A stretch of 42,155 bases of DNA from Fluviicola sp. (GCA_002734065.2 NVXU02000040.1:1-42155); one strand, 5' to 3'; positions 1 through 8,791 are shown, counted from the first letter of the stretch. The notes: a model not told the origin generated them from the letters alone. Translations and numbers: made by a program.

Positions 1-20
1 AAACTAATTTTTTTATTTTT

Positions 21-90
21 CTCATAACTCATAACTCATAACTCATAACTCATAACTCATAACTCATAACTCATAACTCATCACTCATCA
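21..90. repeat. Heptamer tandem repeat (ctcataa)n at the 3' end of paaE
   Basis: Eight head-to-tail copies of ctcataa are followed by two variant copies, ctcatca. The last units overlap the stop codon and final codons of the minus-strand paaE gene, so the gene ends within the repeat. There are no spacers, so this is not a CRISPR. It resembles the other 7-8 bp tandem repeats in gene gaps of this window. Confidence 0.9.
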
Positions 91-1157
91 AATGAAATCA
101 CCACTTTTTCACTTCTCGGAAACGCCTGACAGCACAAAATATATCCTTCTTCCACCTCAGAATCCGTTAACGTATAATTCATTTTCATGAACACATCACC
201 TTCCAAAACTTTTCCTTTGCAAGAACTACAAACACCACCTTTGCAAGAATACGGAGCGTCAACACCTTCATCAATTGCTTTTTCGAGTATATTTTTTTTA
301 GCATCCAATTCAAAAGTAGTTGCTTCACTATCGACCATCATTGTGACAGAACTTGTTCCTTTAAAGTCAATATCTTCGGTGTGACCATCTTTTTTCATTA
401 AGACAGGTGTAGTGAACAATTCAAATTTGATTTTATCTTCAGAAACACCGAACAACTTCAACGTTTCATTGATTTCCACAATCATTTCTTCCGGTCCGCA
501 AATGAAGAATACATCTGATTTTAGAATGTTTAAATCAGCCTTGATAATTTCTGTAAACGATTCTTTTTCAATTCTTCCGTTTTTGCAACCTTCCTTTTCT
601 TCACGACTTAAAAAATGCGTGCAGTTGGTTTTGTTCAATGCTTTAATCTCTTCGGAGAATAAAATCCCATTAGAAGTTCTGTTACCGTAGAATAATTCTA
701 CCGAACCGTCTCCGTCCTCAATTGATTTGGCAATCGACATAATTGGAGTAATTCCACTTCCTGCAGCGATGGCAACAATTTTCTTTGCGTTGGCAGGAAG
801 TATAAAATTTCCTTCCGGTTTCGATGCGAGAATTTCTGTTCCTTCTTGCACTTCAGAATTGAACCATGTAGAGATGACACCTTCTTTGACTTTCTTAACG
901 GCAACTGCCAGAGGTTCATTGGGACCACTGCAAATAGAATAGGAGCGACGGTAGTTTTTTCCGTTTACGTCAATGCTAAAGTTGATGTATTGTCCCGGAG
1001 TGAATTTGAATTCACTCTTTAAATCTTCCGAAACTGAAAATTCAACTTTTACAGTGTCTCCACCAATTTTGGAAATTTTATTTACTGTCAAAACGTGGAA
1101 TCCTTTTCCAGAATTCCCTTTGTCAGACTTGCCAAATAGTTTTTTAAAAAATGCCAT
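81..1157 (-). CDS. paaE: PaaE-type ferredoxin reductase, copy 1 (phenylacetyl-CoA epoxidase reductase subunit)
   Basis: This 358-aa flavoprotein passes electrons from NAD(P)H through FAD and a [2Fe-2S] cluster to the di-iron epoxidase PaaABC. An FAD-binding barrel with RSYS at residues 71-74 comes first. The NAD(P)-binding domain follows, with AGSGITPIMS at 132-141 and CGPEEM near 220. Last is a plant-type ferredoxin domain with cluster ligands C305, C310, C313 and probably C343. Length and domain order match PaaE. The next gene on the same strand is a paralogue, and paaABCD starts divergently beyond that. It has an extra lysine-rich N-terminus compared with copy 2. Which of the two serves the epoxidase cannot be told from sequence; another oxygenase partner is possible. 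Confidence 0.85.
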   Translation of the reverse strand: MAFFKKLFGKSDKGNSGKGFHVLTVNKISKIGGDTVKVEFSVSEDLKSEFKFTPGQYINFSIDVNGKNYRRSYSICSGPNEPLAVAVKKVKEGVISTWFNSEVQEGTEILASKPEGNFILPANAKKIVAIAAGSGITPIMSIAKSIEDGDGSVELFYGNRTSNGILFSEEIKALNKTNCTHFLSREEKEGCKNGRIEKESFTEIIKADLNILKSDVFFICGPEEMIVEINETLKLFGVSEDKIKFELFTTPVLMKKDGHTEDIDFKGTSSVTMMVDSEATTFELDAKKNILEKAIDEGVDAPYSCKGGVCSSCKGKVLEGDVFMKMNYTLTDSEVEEGYILCCQAFPRSEKVVISFDE

Positions 1158-1178
1158 AATTCTTAATTTATTGTATTC

Positions 1179-1236
1179 GGACTTCGAGAGCCTCAGTCCT
1201 CAGTTTTCACATTGAGGGCTGAGGCTCTCGAAGTCC
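1179..1236. repeat. Inverted repeat between the two paaE genes
   Basis: The arms at 1179-1196 and 1219-1236 are perfect 18-bp inverse complements (ggacttcgagagcctcag against ctgaggctctcgaagtcc) around a 22-nt loop. The stem has no T-tract on the gene-sense strand, so it is not a classical terminator. The same core, ctgaggctctcgaagt, recurs at 28258-28273 upstream of thiE1, and a relative (cttcgacaagctcag) lies near 2514. It is therefore a dispersed intergenic element. Confidence 0.85.
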
Positions 1237-1246
1237 CAGTTCACAG

Positions 1247-2293
1247 TTACTCATCAAACGAAATTACCAACTTCTCTGTCGTTGGATGTGCTTGACAAGT
1301 TAAAATATATCCATCTGCAACTTCCTCTTCAGAAAGCGCATAGTTTTTAATCATTTTTGCTTCGCCTTCCATTACTTTCGCTTTGCAAGTACAGCAAACT
1401 CCTCCTTTGCAAGAGAATGGTAAATCTAGTCCACTGTCATTACCAGCTTCTAATAATGAATCGGCTTCTGCGATTGTGTATTCGTATTCAAATTCATCAT
1501 CGTCGATGGTTACAAAGACCGTTGCTTTTTCAATAGAAGAATCAAAGGTGTTGTCTGTTGGTAACGAACTACTAAACAACTCAAAGTGAATTTTTTTTTC
1601 ATCTACCTGATTCTCTAATAAGTAATTTTTAACCGAGAGAATCATTTCTTCAGGTCCACACATGTAAAAGTCATCCGATTTGAGGTTCAGTACTTTTTCT
1701 GAACTTAATTCTTTGCACTTCTCCGCGTCAATTCTTCCTGAAAACTGATTGCTCGTATTTTCTTCTCTTGTGAATAAATGATGAACCGTCAATTGATTTG
1801 GGAAAGTGGCAACCAGTTTATCCAGTTCGTCTTTAAATATTACGCTTTCCTGGTTTCTATTGACGTAAAAAAGAACGACCTTATTATCTTGTCCGTTGAA
1901 TAATTGTTGCTTGATGATGGAAATAATTGGAGTGATTCCGCTTCCTGCTGAAAACAAGGTCAAAGCTTTTCCATTCTCGACTAACTTGAAATTACCAATT
2001 GGAGGCGCGACGCTCATTCTCGTACTTGCTGCCAAACCATTGTTAGCAAAGCATGAGAATTTCCCATCCTCAATTTTTTTCACAAGCACAGATATTTCAT
2101 TCTCAAAAGGCGCTTTCCATATAGAATATGCACGTCTTACTTTCTCACCATTAATTTCTGCTTCTAGTGTTAAATATTGCCCAGCAGCAAAAGAAAAACT
2201 CTTCTTATACTCAGCGGGAACCTCAAAAGTAATTGAGACGGCATCGCTTGTTTCTTTTTGAATGCTTTTAATAGGAAGACTGTGAAAATCCAT
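1247..2293 (-). CDS. paaE: PaaE-type ferredoxin reductase, copy 2
   Basis: This 348-aa protein has the same architecture as the downstream copy: FAD domain with RAYS at 54-57, NAD(P) domain with AGSGITPIIS near 116-125 and CGPEEM near 212, and a C-terminal ferredoxin domain with ligands C295, C300, C303 and C333. Both copies end in the same ISFDE residues. It lies head-to-head with paaA across about 350 bp, which places it next to the genes for the epoxidase. That favours this copy, or both, as the PaaE reductase subunit. The start ATG gives a normal N-terminus for the family. Confidence 0.85.
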   Translation of the reverse strand: MDFHSLPIKSIQKETSDAVSITFEVPAEYKKSFSFAAGQYLTLEAEINGEKVRRAYSIWKAPFENEISVLVKKIEDGKFSCFANNGLAASTRMSVAPPIGNFKLVENGKALTLFSAGSGITPIISIIKQQLFNGQDNKVVLFYVNRNQESVIFKDELDKLVATFPNQLTVHHLFTREENTSNQFSGRIDAEKCKELSSEKVLNLKSDDFYMCGPEEMILSVKNYLLENQVDEKKIHFELFSSSLPTDNTFDSSIEKATVFVTIDDDEFEYEYTIAEADSLLEAGNDSGLDLPFSCKGGVCCTCKAKVMEGEAKMIKNYALSEEEVADGYILTCQAHPTTEKLVISFDE

Positions 2294-2644
2294 TTATTCT
2301 GTAAGTTATTATATACAAGAATACAAAAATATAACTTTTATCGGATTAAGGTGTAAATTGGAGCATTGGAGTTTTTGAGTGTTGGAGCATTGGATGGAGT
2401 AACTTCTCAATGCAACTCTATCGGTATAAATCATCTCATAGAATCTTCAAATCATTCTAATTACCTACTTCAACAATTCATAATTCATAATCCATATTTC
2501 GACATACTTCGACAAGCTCAGCAGAGTCAGCTCAATAGAAGTAATCTAACAAGTATCAACTTCCTCCCTCAAACATGACAAAAATCAGTATTTATTTAAC
2601 GAAAATATCGTATCTTGTCACCGAAAATAAAACACGAATTTATT
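2294..2644. other. Divergent intergenic region paaE/paaA with micro-repeats
   Basis: This 351-bp gap separates paaE (minus) from paaA (plus) and should hold both promoters. It contains near-tandem ttggagca-type units at about 2356-2398, an aattcata repeat at about 2474-2495, and the dispersed sequence cttcgacaagctcag near 2514-2528. A weak -7 candidate (tatcttg, 2611-2617) precedes paaA. A 70-codon open frame at 2366-2578 runs through the repeats and looks fortuitous. Confidence 0.7.
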
Positions 2645-3559
2645 ATGTCGGATTTAGATAAATTTCTTAAAAAAATCGAGAACAACGTAAAAATTGAACC
2701 TAAAGACTGGATGCCTGATGGATATAGAAAGCATTTGCAAGGACAAATGTCGCAGCATGCGCACTCTGAAGTAATAGGAATGCAACCTGAAGGGAATTGG
2801 ATTTCTCGAGCACCAAGTTTAAGAGCAAAAGTGATTCTGTTGGCAAAAATTCAAGATGAAGCAGGACACGGGCAGTATCTTTATTCTGCTGCAGAAACTT
2901 TAGGTAAAAGTAGAGACGAATATATCAACGAACTTCAAACCAGAAAAGCGAAGTATTCGAGCATTTTTAACTACCCAACTTTAACGTGGGCCGATATGGG
3001 TGCAGTAGGTTGGTTAGTTGATGGTGCTGCTATTGTGAATCAAGTTTCTTTGCAAAAAACATCTTACGGCCCTTATTCAAGAGCAATGGTGAGAATTTGT
3101 AAAGAAGAAAGCTTTCACCAAAGACAAGGATATGAGATAATTTCTCACATGGCATTAGGTACGCCTGAGCAAAAAGAAATGGCGCAAGATGCATTGAATA
3201 GAACTTGGTGGCCATCTATTATGATGTTCGGACCTCATGATGCTGATTCTGCAAGAAGTGGAGATGCAATGAAATGGGGGATTAAAGTAGAGTCGAATGA
3301 TGAACTTAGACAACGCTTTATTGACAAGACTGTTCAACAAGCAGAGTTAATTGGTTTAACCATTCCTGATCCAGATTTAAAATGGAACGAAGAACGAGGA
3401 AGCTATGATTTTGGCGAAATCAATTGGGATGAATTTTGGGCGGTTGTAAACGGAGATGGTCCTTGTAATGACCAACGAATAGATCATCATATCAAAGCGC
3501 ACGAAGAAGGAAGATGGGTAAGAGAAGCTGCCAATGCTTACGCTCAGAAAAATAACTAA
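2645..3559 (+). CDS. paaA: Phenylacetyl-CoA epoxidase subunit PaaA (di-iron oxygenase)
   Basis: This is the catalytic subunit of the ring-1,2-phenylacetyl-CoA epoxidase, 304 aa, close to the usual length. Candidate di-iron ligands are in place: E42 in [11 protein letters not shown]72 and H75 in DEAGHGQ, D126 in WLVDGAA, and E155 and H158 in EESFHQ. The start chosen is the ATG at 2645 (MSDLDK), which matches family N-termini. An in-frame TTG at 2615 would add ten residues and is not needed. It heads the paaABCD operon and is followed by paaB after 25 bp. The protein works as a PaaA-PaaC core with PaaB, PaaD and PaaE as partners. Confidence 0.95.
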   Translation: MSDLDKFLKKIENNVKIEPKDWMPDGYRKHLQGQMSQHAHSEVIGMQPEGNWISRAPSLRAKVILLAKIQDEAGHGQYLYSAAETLGKSRDEYINELQTRKAKYSSIFNYPTLTWADMGAVGWLVDGAAIVNQVSLQKTSYGPYSRAMVRICKEESFHQRQGYEIISHMALGTPEQKEMAQDALNRTWWPSIMMFGPHDADSARSGDAMKWGIKVESNDELRQRFIDKTVQQAELIGLTIPDPDLKWNEERGSYDFGEINWDEFWAVVNGDGPCNDQRIDHHIKAHEEGRWVREAANAYAQKNN

Positions 3560-3584
3560 GAATTAATTGATAAAAAAAGATATA

Positions 3585-3869
3585 ATGGATAATCAAGGAG
3601 ACGTTTGGGAAGTATTTATTCAAAGTAAACCAGGTTTAGCGCATAAGCATGTTGGAAACATTCATGCAATGGGTAAAGAAATGGCTTTGCAGAATGCGCG
3701 AGATATGTACACTCGCCGACAAGAAGGAACTTGTATTTGGGTGGTTAAAATGGAAGATGTAACTTCTTCTGTTCCCGAAGAGGACGGAAGCTTTTTTGAA
3801 CCTGCTAACGATAAAATTTATCGTCAAGCAACTCATTATGTAATGCCAGAAGGGTCAAAAAACATCTAA
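3585..3869 (+). CDS. paaB: Phenylacetyl-CoA epoxidase subunit PaaB
   Basis: This small 94-aa protein is the structural subunit bridging PaaAC heterodimers in the epoxidase. Recognisable family features are WEVFIQSKPG near the start, HVGNIHAMGKEMALQNARDMYTRR in the middle, IWVVK, and the tail HYVMPEG. The ATG at 3585 gives the usual length. A TTG 18 bp upstream is in frame but would add residues absent from the family. It sits 25 bp after paaA and 4 bp before paaC, so it is translated from the same operon. Confidence 0.93.
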   Translation: MDNQGDVWEVFIQSKPGLAHKHVGNIHAMGKEMALQNARDMYTRRQEGTCIWVVKMEDVTSSVPEEDGSFFEPANDKIYRQATHYVMPEGSKNI

Positions 3870-3873
3870 AATC

Positions 3874-4632
3874 ATGGAGAATAAAGAAGCTTTAGTAAAT
3901 TATTGCCTAAGAATTGGCGACTCTAGTTTAGTTCTTGCTCAACGTTTGGCAGAATGGTGCAGTAATGGCCCAATGCTGGAAGAGGATATCGCGTTGACAA
4001 ATATTTCACTCGATTTATTTGGGCAATCAAGAATGCTTTACAATTATATTGCAGAATTAAATGGTAAAGGAGAAACAGAAGATTCCATTGCTTTTGGAAG
4101 AAACGAGCGCGCTTTCTACAACGTGTTATTATCGGAAAGACCAAACGGTCATTTTGGAGACACCATTGTTCGAGGATTGTTAGTCGATGCGTTTAACTTC
4201 CATTTTTATACGCAATTGCAGAATAGCAAAAATGAAACATTGGCAGCATTTGCAGAAAAATCATTGAAAGAAGTTACCTATCACTTACGACATTCTTCAG
4301 AATGGGTGGTTCGTTTAGGTGACGGAACGGAAGAAAGCAAAGAAAAAGTTCAAGCTTCATTGAATGACCTTTGGAAATATACGGATGATTTATTTGAAAT
4401 GAATGAAGATGATATCGTTCTAGTTGCTGACGGAATTGCGATTGATTTAACCGCAATTAAACCTTTATGGTTGGAAACAGTTACTTCTGTTGTGAAAAGA
4501 GCAACCTTGACTTTGCCTGAGAATGGTTATATGCATAAAGGCAGTCGAAAAGCTGTGCATTCTGAATATTTAGGTCATCTTTTATGCGATATGCAATACT
4601 TGCAAAGAGCATATCCAGATGCAAAATGGTAA
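3874..4632 (+). CDS. paaC: Phenylacetyl-CoA epoxidase subunit PaaC
   Basis: This 252-aa ferritin-like subunit pairs with PaaA and supports the catalytic core without its own functional metal site. Recognisable parts are LAQRLAEWCSNGPMLEEDIALTNISLDLFGQ near residues 20-50, AFNFHFYTQL in the middle, and a C-terminal region ending SEYLGHLLCDMQYLQRAYPDAKW, typical of PaaC. It begins 4 bp after the paaB stop and ends 12 bp before paaD. Confidence 0.94.
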   Translation: MENKEALVNYCLRIGDSSLVLAQRLAEWCSNGPMLEEDIALTNISLDLFGQSRMLYNYIAELNGKGETEDSIAFGRNERAFYNVLLSERPNGHFGDTIVRGLLVDAFNFHFYTQLQNSKNETLAAFAEKSLKEVTYHLRHSSEWVVRLGDGTEESKEKVQASLNDLWKYTDDLFEMNEDDIVLVADGIAIDLTAIKPLWLETVTSVVKRATLTLPENGYMHKGSRKAVHSEYLGHLLCDMQYLQRAYPDAKW

Positions 4633-4644
4633 GCAACCCACATA

Positions 4645-5130
4645 GTGACAGCTGAAGAAAATATATGGAAATTATTGGAAGAAGTTCCGGATCCGGAGAT
4701 TCCTGTAATTTCCATTATTGATTTAGGAGTCGTAAGAACCGTTACTGTTAACAATGATGAGGTTGTTATTGAAATAACATCTACGTACAGCGGTTGCCCT
4801 GCAACGGATGTGTTTATTGCTGATATTCAATCAAAATTACAAGAGAATGATTTCAGGAATGTGGAAGTTAAAATGAAATTCTCTCCAGCATGGACAACAG
4901 ACTGGCTGACAGAAAATGCTAGAATTAAATTAAGAGAATATGGTATTGCTCCGCCAGAAGATGAACTCGATAAAAGTGTTCTTTTTGCCAAGCAAGTAGT
5001 TGTTCCTTGTCCAAGATGCTCTTCTAAAAACACGAAATTAAAAAGTCAATTCGGTAGCACAGCTTGTAAATCATTGTATCAATGCAACGATTGTCACGAG
5101 CCATTCGATTATTTTAAGTGTTTGAAATAA
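4645..5130 (+). CDS. paaD: PaaD, epoxidase assembly/maturation protein (MIP18-like)
   Basis: This 161-aa protein has an N-terminal MIP18/DUF59 domain (VPDPEIPVISIIDLGVVR near residues 13-32) and a C-terminal zinc-ribbon-like part. That part holds CPRC, the STACKSLYQC segment and CNDCHEPFDYFKC, the standard PaaD C-terminal signature. PaaD is needed for an active phenylacetyl-CoA epoxidase and is thought to act in Fe-S or iron delivery. The start is a GTG 12 bp after paaC. No further paa catabolic genes (paaG, paaZ, paaF) follow, so the rest of the pathway must lie elsewhere. Confidence 0.92.
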   Translation: MTAEENIWKLLEEVPDPEIPVISIIDLGVVRTVTVNNDEVVIEITSTYSGCPATDVFIADIQSKLQENDFRNVEVKMKFSPAWTTDWLTENARIKLREYGIAPPEDELDKSVLFAKQVVVPCPRCSSKNTKLKSQFGSTACKSLYQCNDCHEPFDYFKCLK

Positions 5131-5135
5131 AACGC

Positions 5136-5143
5136 TATATTTG
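5136..5143 (+). promoter_or_regulatory. Candidate -7 promoter element TATATTTG
   Basis: This exact match to the Bacteroidota TAnnTTTG -7 motif lies 24 bp before the lipoprotein ATG. The -33 region is T-rich but lacks a clear TTG at the right spacing. It suggests that the lipoprotein gene has its own start in addition to paa read-through. Confidence 0.5.
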
Positions 5144-5167
5144 ATTTTTAAACTTAAATAACTACTT

Positions 5168-5791
5168 ATGAAAAAAATTACAATCTCATTGTTGAGTATC
5201 GCAGTATTGACTTTGTTGGGGTGTAGCTCTAATTCAAATGCAGATTTAACTAAAGATTTGGCAGCAGCAATGCAAGATTTGCAAGAAGAAATTGATGATG
5301 TTTCAAATACAGTCACTAAAGAAGTTGGCGGGTTGTATTCTATTGATATTCCTGCGGATTTAACCATCACTACAAGTTTGAATGACGATGCTTCGTTGCA
5401 GTACAATAACACTTATGCTGAAAAGTATGTTATTGTTATTGATGAGGACAAGCAAAACTTTATTGATGTTTTAAAATCGCTTGGGGCTTATGACAAGGAT
5501 AAAAGTCTTGCGGATGAATTAGCAGATATTCAAATTTCTTCTTTTGGTGAGAACATGACAATTAGCAGCCAGTCAAAAGTAATTGAGACAGAAATAAACG
5601 GTATGGATGTTCGCCTATTCGCATTCGATGGTTACGCGCCGTCTATAGATCAAGGTATCAGCTATTGGACAGGATATTTTGTTGGAGAAGAGAATCTTTA
5701 TACAGTGATGATTTGGACATTAGAATCTTCGAAAAGTGTCTATGAGGATGAAGCAAATGCTATGTTGCAATCCTTGACAGAATTAAAATAA
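5168..5791 (+). CDS. Putative lipoprotein of unknown function
   Basis: This 207-aa protein starts with a lipoprotein signal peptide whose lipobox is LTLLGC (Cys at residue 19). A short acidic helix (KDLAAAMQDLQEEIDDV) and a compact globular domain rich in beta-strand-like segments follow. I do not recognise a named family. It lies 37 bp after paaD and has a TAnnTTTG element in that gap, so co-transcription with paa is possible but not required. A bidirectional terminator separates it from the convergent pruA gene. Confidence 0.85.
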   Translation: MKKITISLLSIAVLTLLGCSSNSNADLTKDLAAAMQDLQEEIDDVSNTVTKEVGGLYSIDIPADLTITTSLNDDASLQYNNTYAEKYVIVIDEDKQNFIDVLKSLGAYDKDKSLADELADIQISSFGENMTISSQSKVIETEINGMDVRLFAFDGYAPSIDQGISYWTGYFVGEENLYTVMIWTLESSKSVYEDEANAMLQSLTELK

Positions 5792-5812
5792 GACTTAATT
5801 ACGAATTGAAGC

Positions 5813-5847
5813 AAAAAAAACGGGATGACAATGTCATCCCGTTTTTT
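5813..5847. terminator. Bidirectional intrinsic terminator
   Basis: The stem cgggatgac / gtcatcccg (5821-5829 and 5833-5841) has a 3-nt loop. It is flanked by eight A's on the left and six T's on the right, so it can end transcription from both the lipoprotein gene (plus) and pruA (minus). Confidence 0.92.
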
Positions 5848-5861
5848 GTATTGTTATTTTT

Positions 5862-7490
5862 CTATCCTAAAAATGGATACCTATAATCCGTTGCAGGGAT
5901 GAATGTTTCTTTAATTGTTCTTGCAGAAACCCATCTTAACAAGTTCATAGGCGCACCTGCTTTATCATTTGTGCCTGACCCTCTTGCACCACCAAATGGT
6001 TGTTGTCCTACGACAGCCCCTGTTGGTTTGTCATTGATGTAGAAATTACCGGCTGCATTCTCCAACTTCTTCATTGCTAAATTGATGGCGTATCTGTCGT
6101 TTGACATAATTGCACCTGTCAATGCGTATTCTGAAGTTGAATCAACCAAATCTAAAGTTGCTTCGTAATCATCCTCATCGTAAACTAAAATTGTTAAAAC
6201 AGGACCAAAAATTTCTTCGCAAAGAGTTCTGAATTTAGGATTTGTCGTCACAACAACAGTAGCTTCCACAAAGTAACCTTTTGATTTATCATAATTGCCG
6301 CCGACGATAATTTCAGCATCGTCTTGCGTTTTGATGAAGTCAATGTAGCCTGCAATGTTATCAAATGATTTCTCATCAATAACAGCATTCATAAAGTTAG
6401 AAGGATCTTCTGGAGAACCCATTGAGAATGAATTCACTTGTGAAATGATACTTTTCTTAACATCGTCCCATAAGTTAGAAGGAATGTAAGCTCTAGAAGA
6501 TGCAGAACATTTTTGTCCTTGAAATTCAAATGAACCTCTAACACATGCCGTTGCAACGGATAGCGCTTCAGCCGATTTGTGAACCATGATGAAATCTTTA
6601 CCACCTGTTTCTCCAACTATTCTTGGGTAGCTTCTGTAATTGGCAATATTTTCTCCCATTTCTTTCCATAAATGTCTGAACACACCTGTAGAACCTGTGA
6701 AATGAAGTCCACCAAAATTTTTGTGTTTAAATACTACGTCACCTGCAACCGGACCGTCGACTGAAATTAAATTGATAACTCCAGGAGGAACTCCTGCAGC
6801 TTCAAATAATTCCATTAAGACCTGTGCAGAATACATTTGAGATTCTGCTGGCTTCCAAACAACAACATTCCCCATCATTGCAGGAGCAGCACAAAGGTTT
6901 GCACAGATTGAAGTAAAATTAAACGGAGAGATAACAAAAACGAAACCTTCCAATGCTCGATATTCTAAACGATTCCACATTCCTGGTTGAGAATCTGGTT
7001 GCTGAGAATAAATTTCAGTCATGTACTGAACGTTGAACTTAAAGAAGTCAATCAACTCGCATGCAGCATCAATTTCTGCTTGCATTACATTCTTCGACTG
7101 TGCTAACATTGTAGATGCATTTACTCTGTCTCTAAAGGGACCTGCCAATAAATCAGCTGCTCTTAAAAAAATTGATGCCCTTTGTTCCCATGGCAAGTTT
7201 GCCCATTCATCGCGAGCTGCCATTGCTGCATCAATTGCTTGATTCACATGACTGGCATCTCCAAAATTATAATGACCCAAGACTTTTTGATGGTCATGGG
7301 GAGGTGACATGGGTTTCTTGGTAGATGTTCTAACCTCCTTCCCTCCGATATGCATAGGCACATCAATGGGGTCTTGGTTATACATTTTTTTATATTGAGC
7401 AAGTAAGCTACTTAATTCACTAGATCCTGGAGCATAAGCTTTTACAGGTTCATTTACTGCTGCTGGTACTTTAAAAAGTGCGTTTGACAT
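5862..7490 (-). CDS. pruA: L-glutamate gamma-semialdehyde dehydrogenase (1-pyrroline-5-carboxylate dehydrogenase)
   Basis: This 542-aa NAD-dependent enzyme of the aldehyde dehydrogenase superfamily oxidises glutamate semialdehyde to glutamate in proline breakdown. It carries ISPFNFTS near residue 187, the general-base motif GETGGKD (E294), and the nucleophile in FQGQKCSASSR (C328). The length and the N-terminal KVPAAVNEPVKAYAPGS match the stand-alone P5C dehydrogenases common in Bacteroidota. Proline dehydrogenase is not adjacent. A near-consensus promoter lies just upstream. Confidence 0.96.
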   Translation of the reverse strand: MSNALFKVPAAVNEPVKAYAPGSSELSSLLAQYKKMYNQDPIDVPMHIGGKEVRTSTKKPMSPPHDHQKVLGHYNFGDASHVNQAIDAAMAARDEWANLPWEQRASIFLRAADLLAGPFRDRVNASTMLAQSKNVMQAEIDAACELIDFFKFNVQYMTEIYSQQPDSQPGMWNRLEYRALEGFVFVISPFNFTSICANLCAAPAMMGNVVVWKPAESQMYSAQVLMELFEAAGVPPGVINLISVDGPVAGDVVFKHKNFGGLHFTGSTGVFRHLWKEMGENIANYRSYPRIVGETGGKDFIMVHKSAEALSVATACVRGSFEFQGQKCSASSRAYIPSNLWDDVKKSIISQVNSFSMGSPEDPSNFMNAVIDEKSFDNIAGYIDFIKTQDDAEIIVGGNYDKSKGYFVEATVVVTTNPKFRTLCEEIFGPVLTILVYDEDDYEATLDLVDSTSEYALTGAIMSNDRYAINLAMKKLENAAGNFYINDKPTGAVVGQQPFGGARGSGTNDKAGAPMNLLRWVSARTIKETFIPATDYRYPFLG

Positions 7491-7513
7491 ATTAAATGTG
7501 TTTTAATTGTTTA

Positions 7514-7544
7514 CAAAAATACATATAGTTGACAAGCTCTGCAA
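7514..7544 (-). promoter_or_regulatory. pruA promoter, TTG-N20-TATTTTTG
   Basis: On the minus strand, TATTTTTG (7514-7521) matches the Bacteroidota -7 consensus TAnnTTTG exactly. A TTG -33 element (7542-7544) lies exactly 20 nt upstream. The pruA ATG follows 23 nt after the -7 element. This is the cleanest promoter in the window. Confidence 0.75.
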
Positions 7545-7627
7545 TCTATTTTTTACTAAATTGCACGACGATTTGAAATGCTTAGTAATGCTTAAAAGAA
7601 TTCTATTTTATCCTAATTATCTCTACT

Positions 7628-8791
7628 TTGAGTCGCTCTCAAATTAGTTATACGAGTTTCTTGTCAGAAAAAAACGAAATAGTTCAAGCAGAAATAGCGT
7701 ATGAATTACTAGAAAATTATCGCGTAAATGACCTAGATTCGCTTAAAATCGTATCCGTTGACCTGATTGAAATAGGTGAAAGAAACTCAAATCAATTTGC
7801 TATTGCCACTGGACTTTCTGGGTTTGGAAGTTATTGTATTTTATCAGGATCTGTAAAGCCTGGAATAGATAACTTAAAAATAGCTTTAAAGTACTTCGAA
7901 AAGAATGAGGATTGGTCTCATGTTTCTCAAATTTTCAATGAAATAGGGAATGCTTATTTGATGATAGGTGAATTTAATAGTGCTATAGAAGCTTATTCGA
8001 TGTCTTTGGAGATAGGCGAATTGTCAGATGACGAAACCGATGCTTTTAGCGGTGAAATTGGATTAGGAAAGGCTTATGTTGCAATTGGCGACACTACAAA
8101 TGGGGTTTCATCAGTGTCATCATATAAGATGAAAGCGGTAGAATTGAACAAATATGAAGCGGCGGCAAACGCAAGTTCTTTTTTGTCTACAATTGCACAA
8201 GATAGAGGTGATTTAGAAAAATCATTGGAGTATTTAGAGGAGAGTCTGCGCTATGGAAAGATGTATAATTCAAAGTTGGTCATTTCTCATGGACTAACCA
8301 ACAAAGCAATTCTTTTCATTTATATGCAAAAAATTGATTCGAGCTTAATTCTTTTTGAACAAGCATTGGAATTAAGAAAAGAGCTAAATAGACCTCGGCA
8401 GATTGTTGAGGCGTATTACAATTTATCTAACTATTACATGGTAGTAGAGGATTATAGCGAGGCTATGAAACAAGCAAATATTTCTATTCAAATAGCTCAA
8501 GAAAACCAATTAGTTGTCGATGAATACGATGCTTTAGAGTTGTTGAGTGAGATATATGGCGAGTTGAATCAACAGGAAAAGACGGAAGAGGTTGAGCGAA
8601 GAATGGGATTATTGAAAGTCAAATTGGAGAAAAAAACGGATGTTGATGAGGAGTTAATCAATTACATTAATGAAATTAACACCTTAGAAGTTGATTCTAC
8701 AGAAGTGAAAAACCAATCTTCGTCTAGAAATTATTTGTGGTTACTCTTATTAATACCTGTTGGAATATTTTTCCTGAGAAGAAAGAAGTAA
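7628..8791 (+). CDS. TPR-repeat protein with C-terminal membrane anchor (signal peptide probably frameshifted)
   Basis: This 387-aa frame contains successive tetratricopeptide-like helical pairs from roughly residue 75 to 315, with typical units such as EIGNAYLMIGEFNSAIEAYSMSLEI. It ends in a hydrophobic segment followed by RRKK, a likely single membrane anchor. The only start in this frame is a TTG at 7628, with no ribosome-binding site. An ATG at 7588 in another frame would read a textbook signal peptide (MLKRILF-ILIISTLSRS-Q) into this frame if one T of the tttt run at 7606-7609 were removed. The native gene therefore probably began at 7588. Its function is unknown. Its stop abuts the apaG stop. 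Confidence 0.8.
   Translation: MSRSQISYTSFLSEKNEIVQAEIAYELLENYRVNDLDSLKIVSVDLIEIGERNSNQFAIATGLSGFGSYCILSGSVKPGIDNLKIALKYFEKNEDWSHVSQIFNEIGNAYLMIGEFNSAIEAYSMSLEIGELSDDETDAFSGEIGLGKAYVAIGDTTNGVSSVSSYKMKAVELNKYEAAANASSFLSTIAQDRGDLEKSLEYLEESLRYGKMYNSKLVISHGLTNKAILFIYMQKIDSSLILFEQALELRKELNRPRQIVEAYYNLSNYYMVVEDYSEAMKQANISIQIAQENQLVVDEYDALELLSEIYGELNQQEKTEEVERRMGLLKVKLEKKTDVDEELINYINEINTLEVDSTEVKNQSSSRNYLWLLLLIPVGIFFLRRKK

Noticed and set aside
21-90. Possible CRISPR or phase-variable promoter array
   Set aside because: Units are 7 bp, contiguous and without spacers; no cas genes are present. It is kept only as a tandem repeat.
2366-2578. 70-codon open frame between paaE and paaA
   Set aside because: It runs through intergenic micro-repeats, has no start signal and its product resembles nothing.
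2615-2644. Upstream TTG start for paaA
   Set aside because: The ATG at 2645 gives the family N-terminus and puts the candidate iron ligands at their usual positions.
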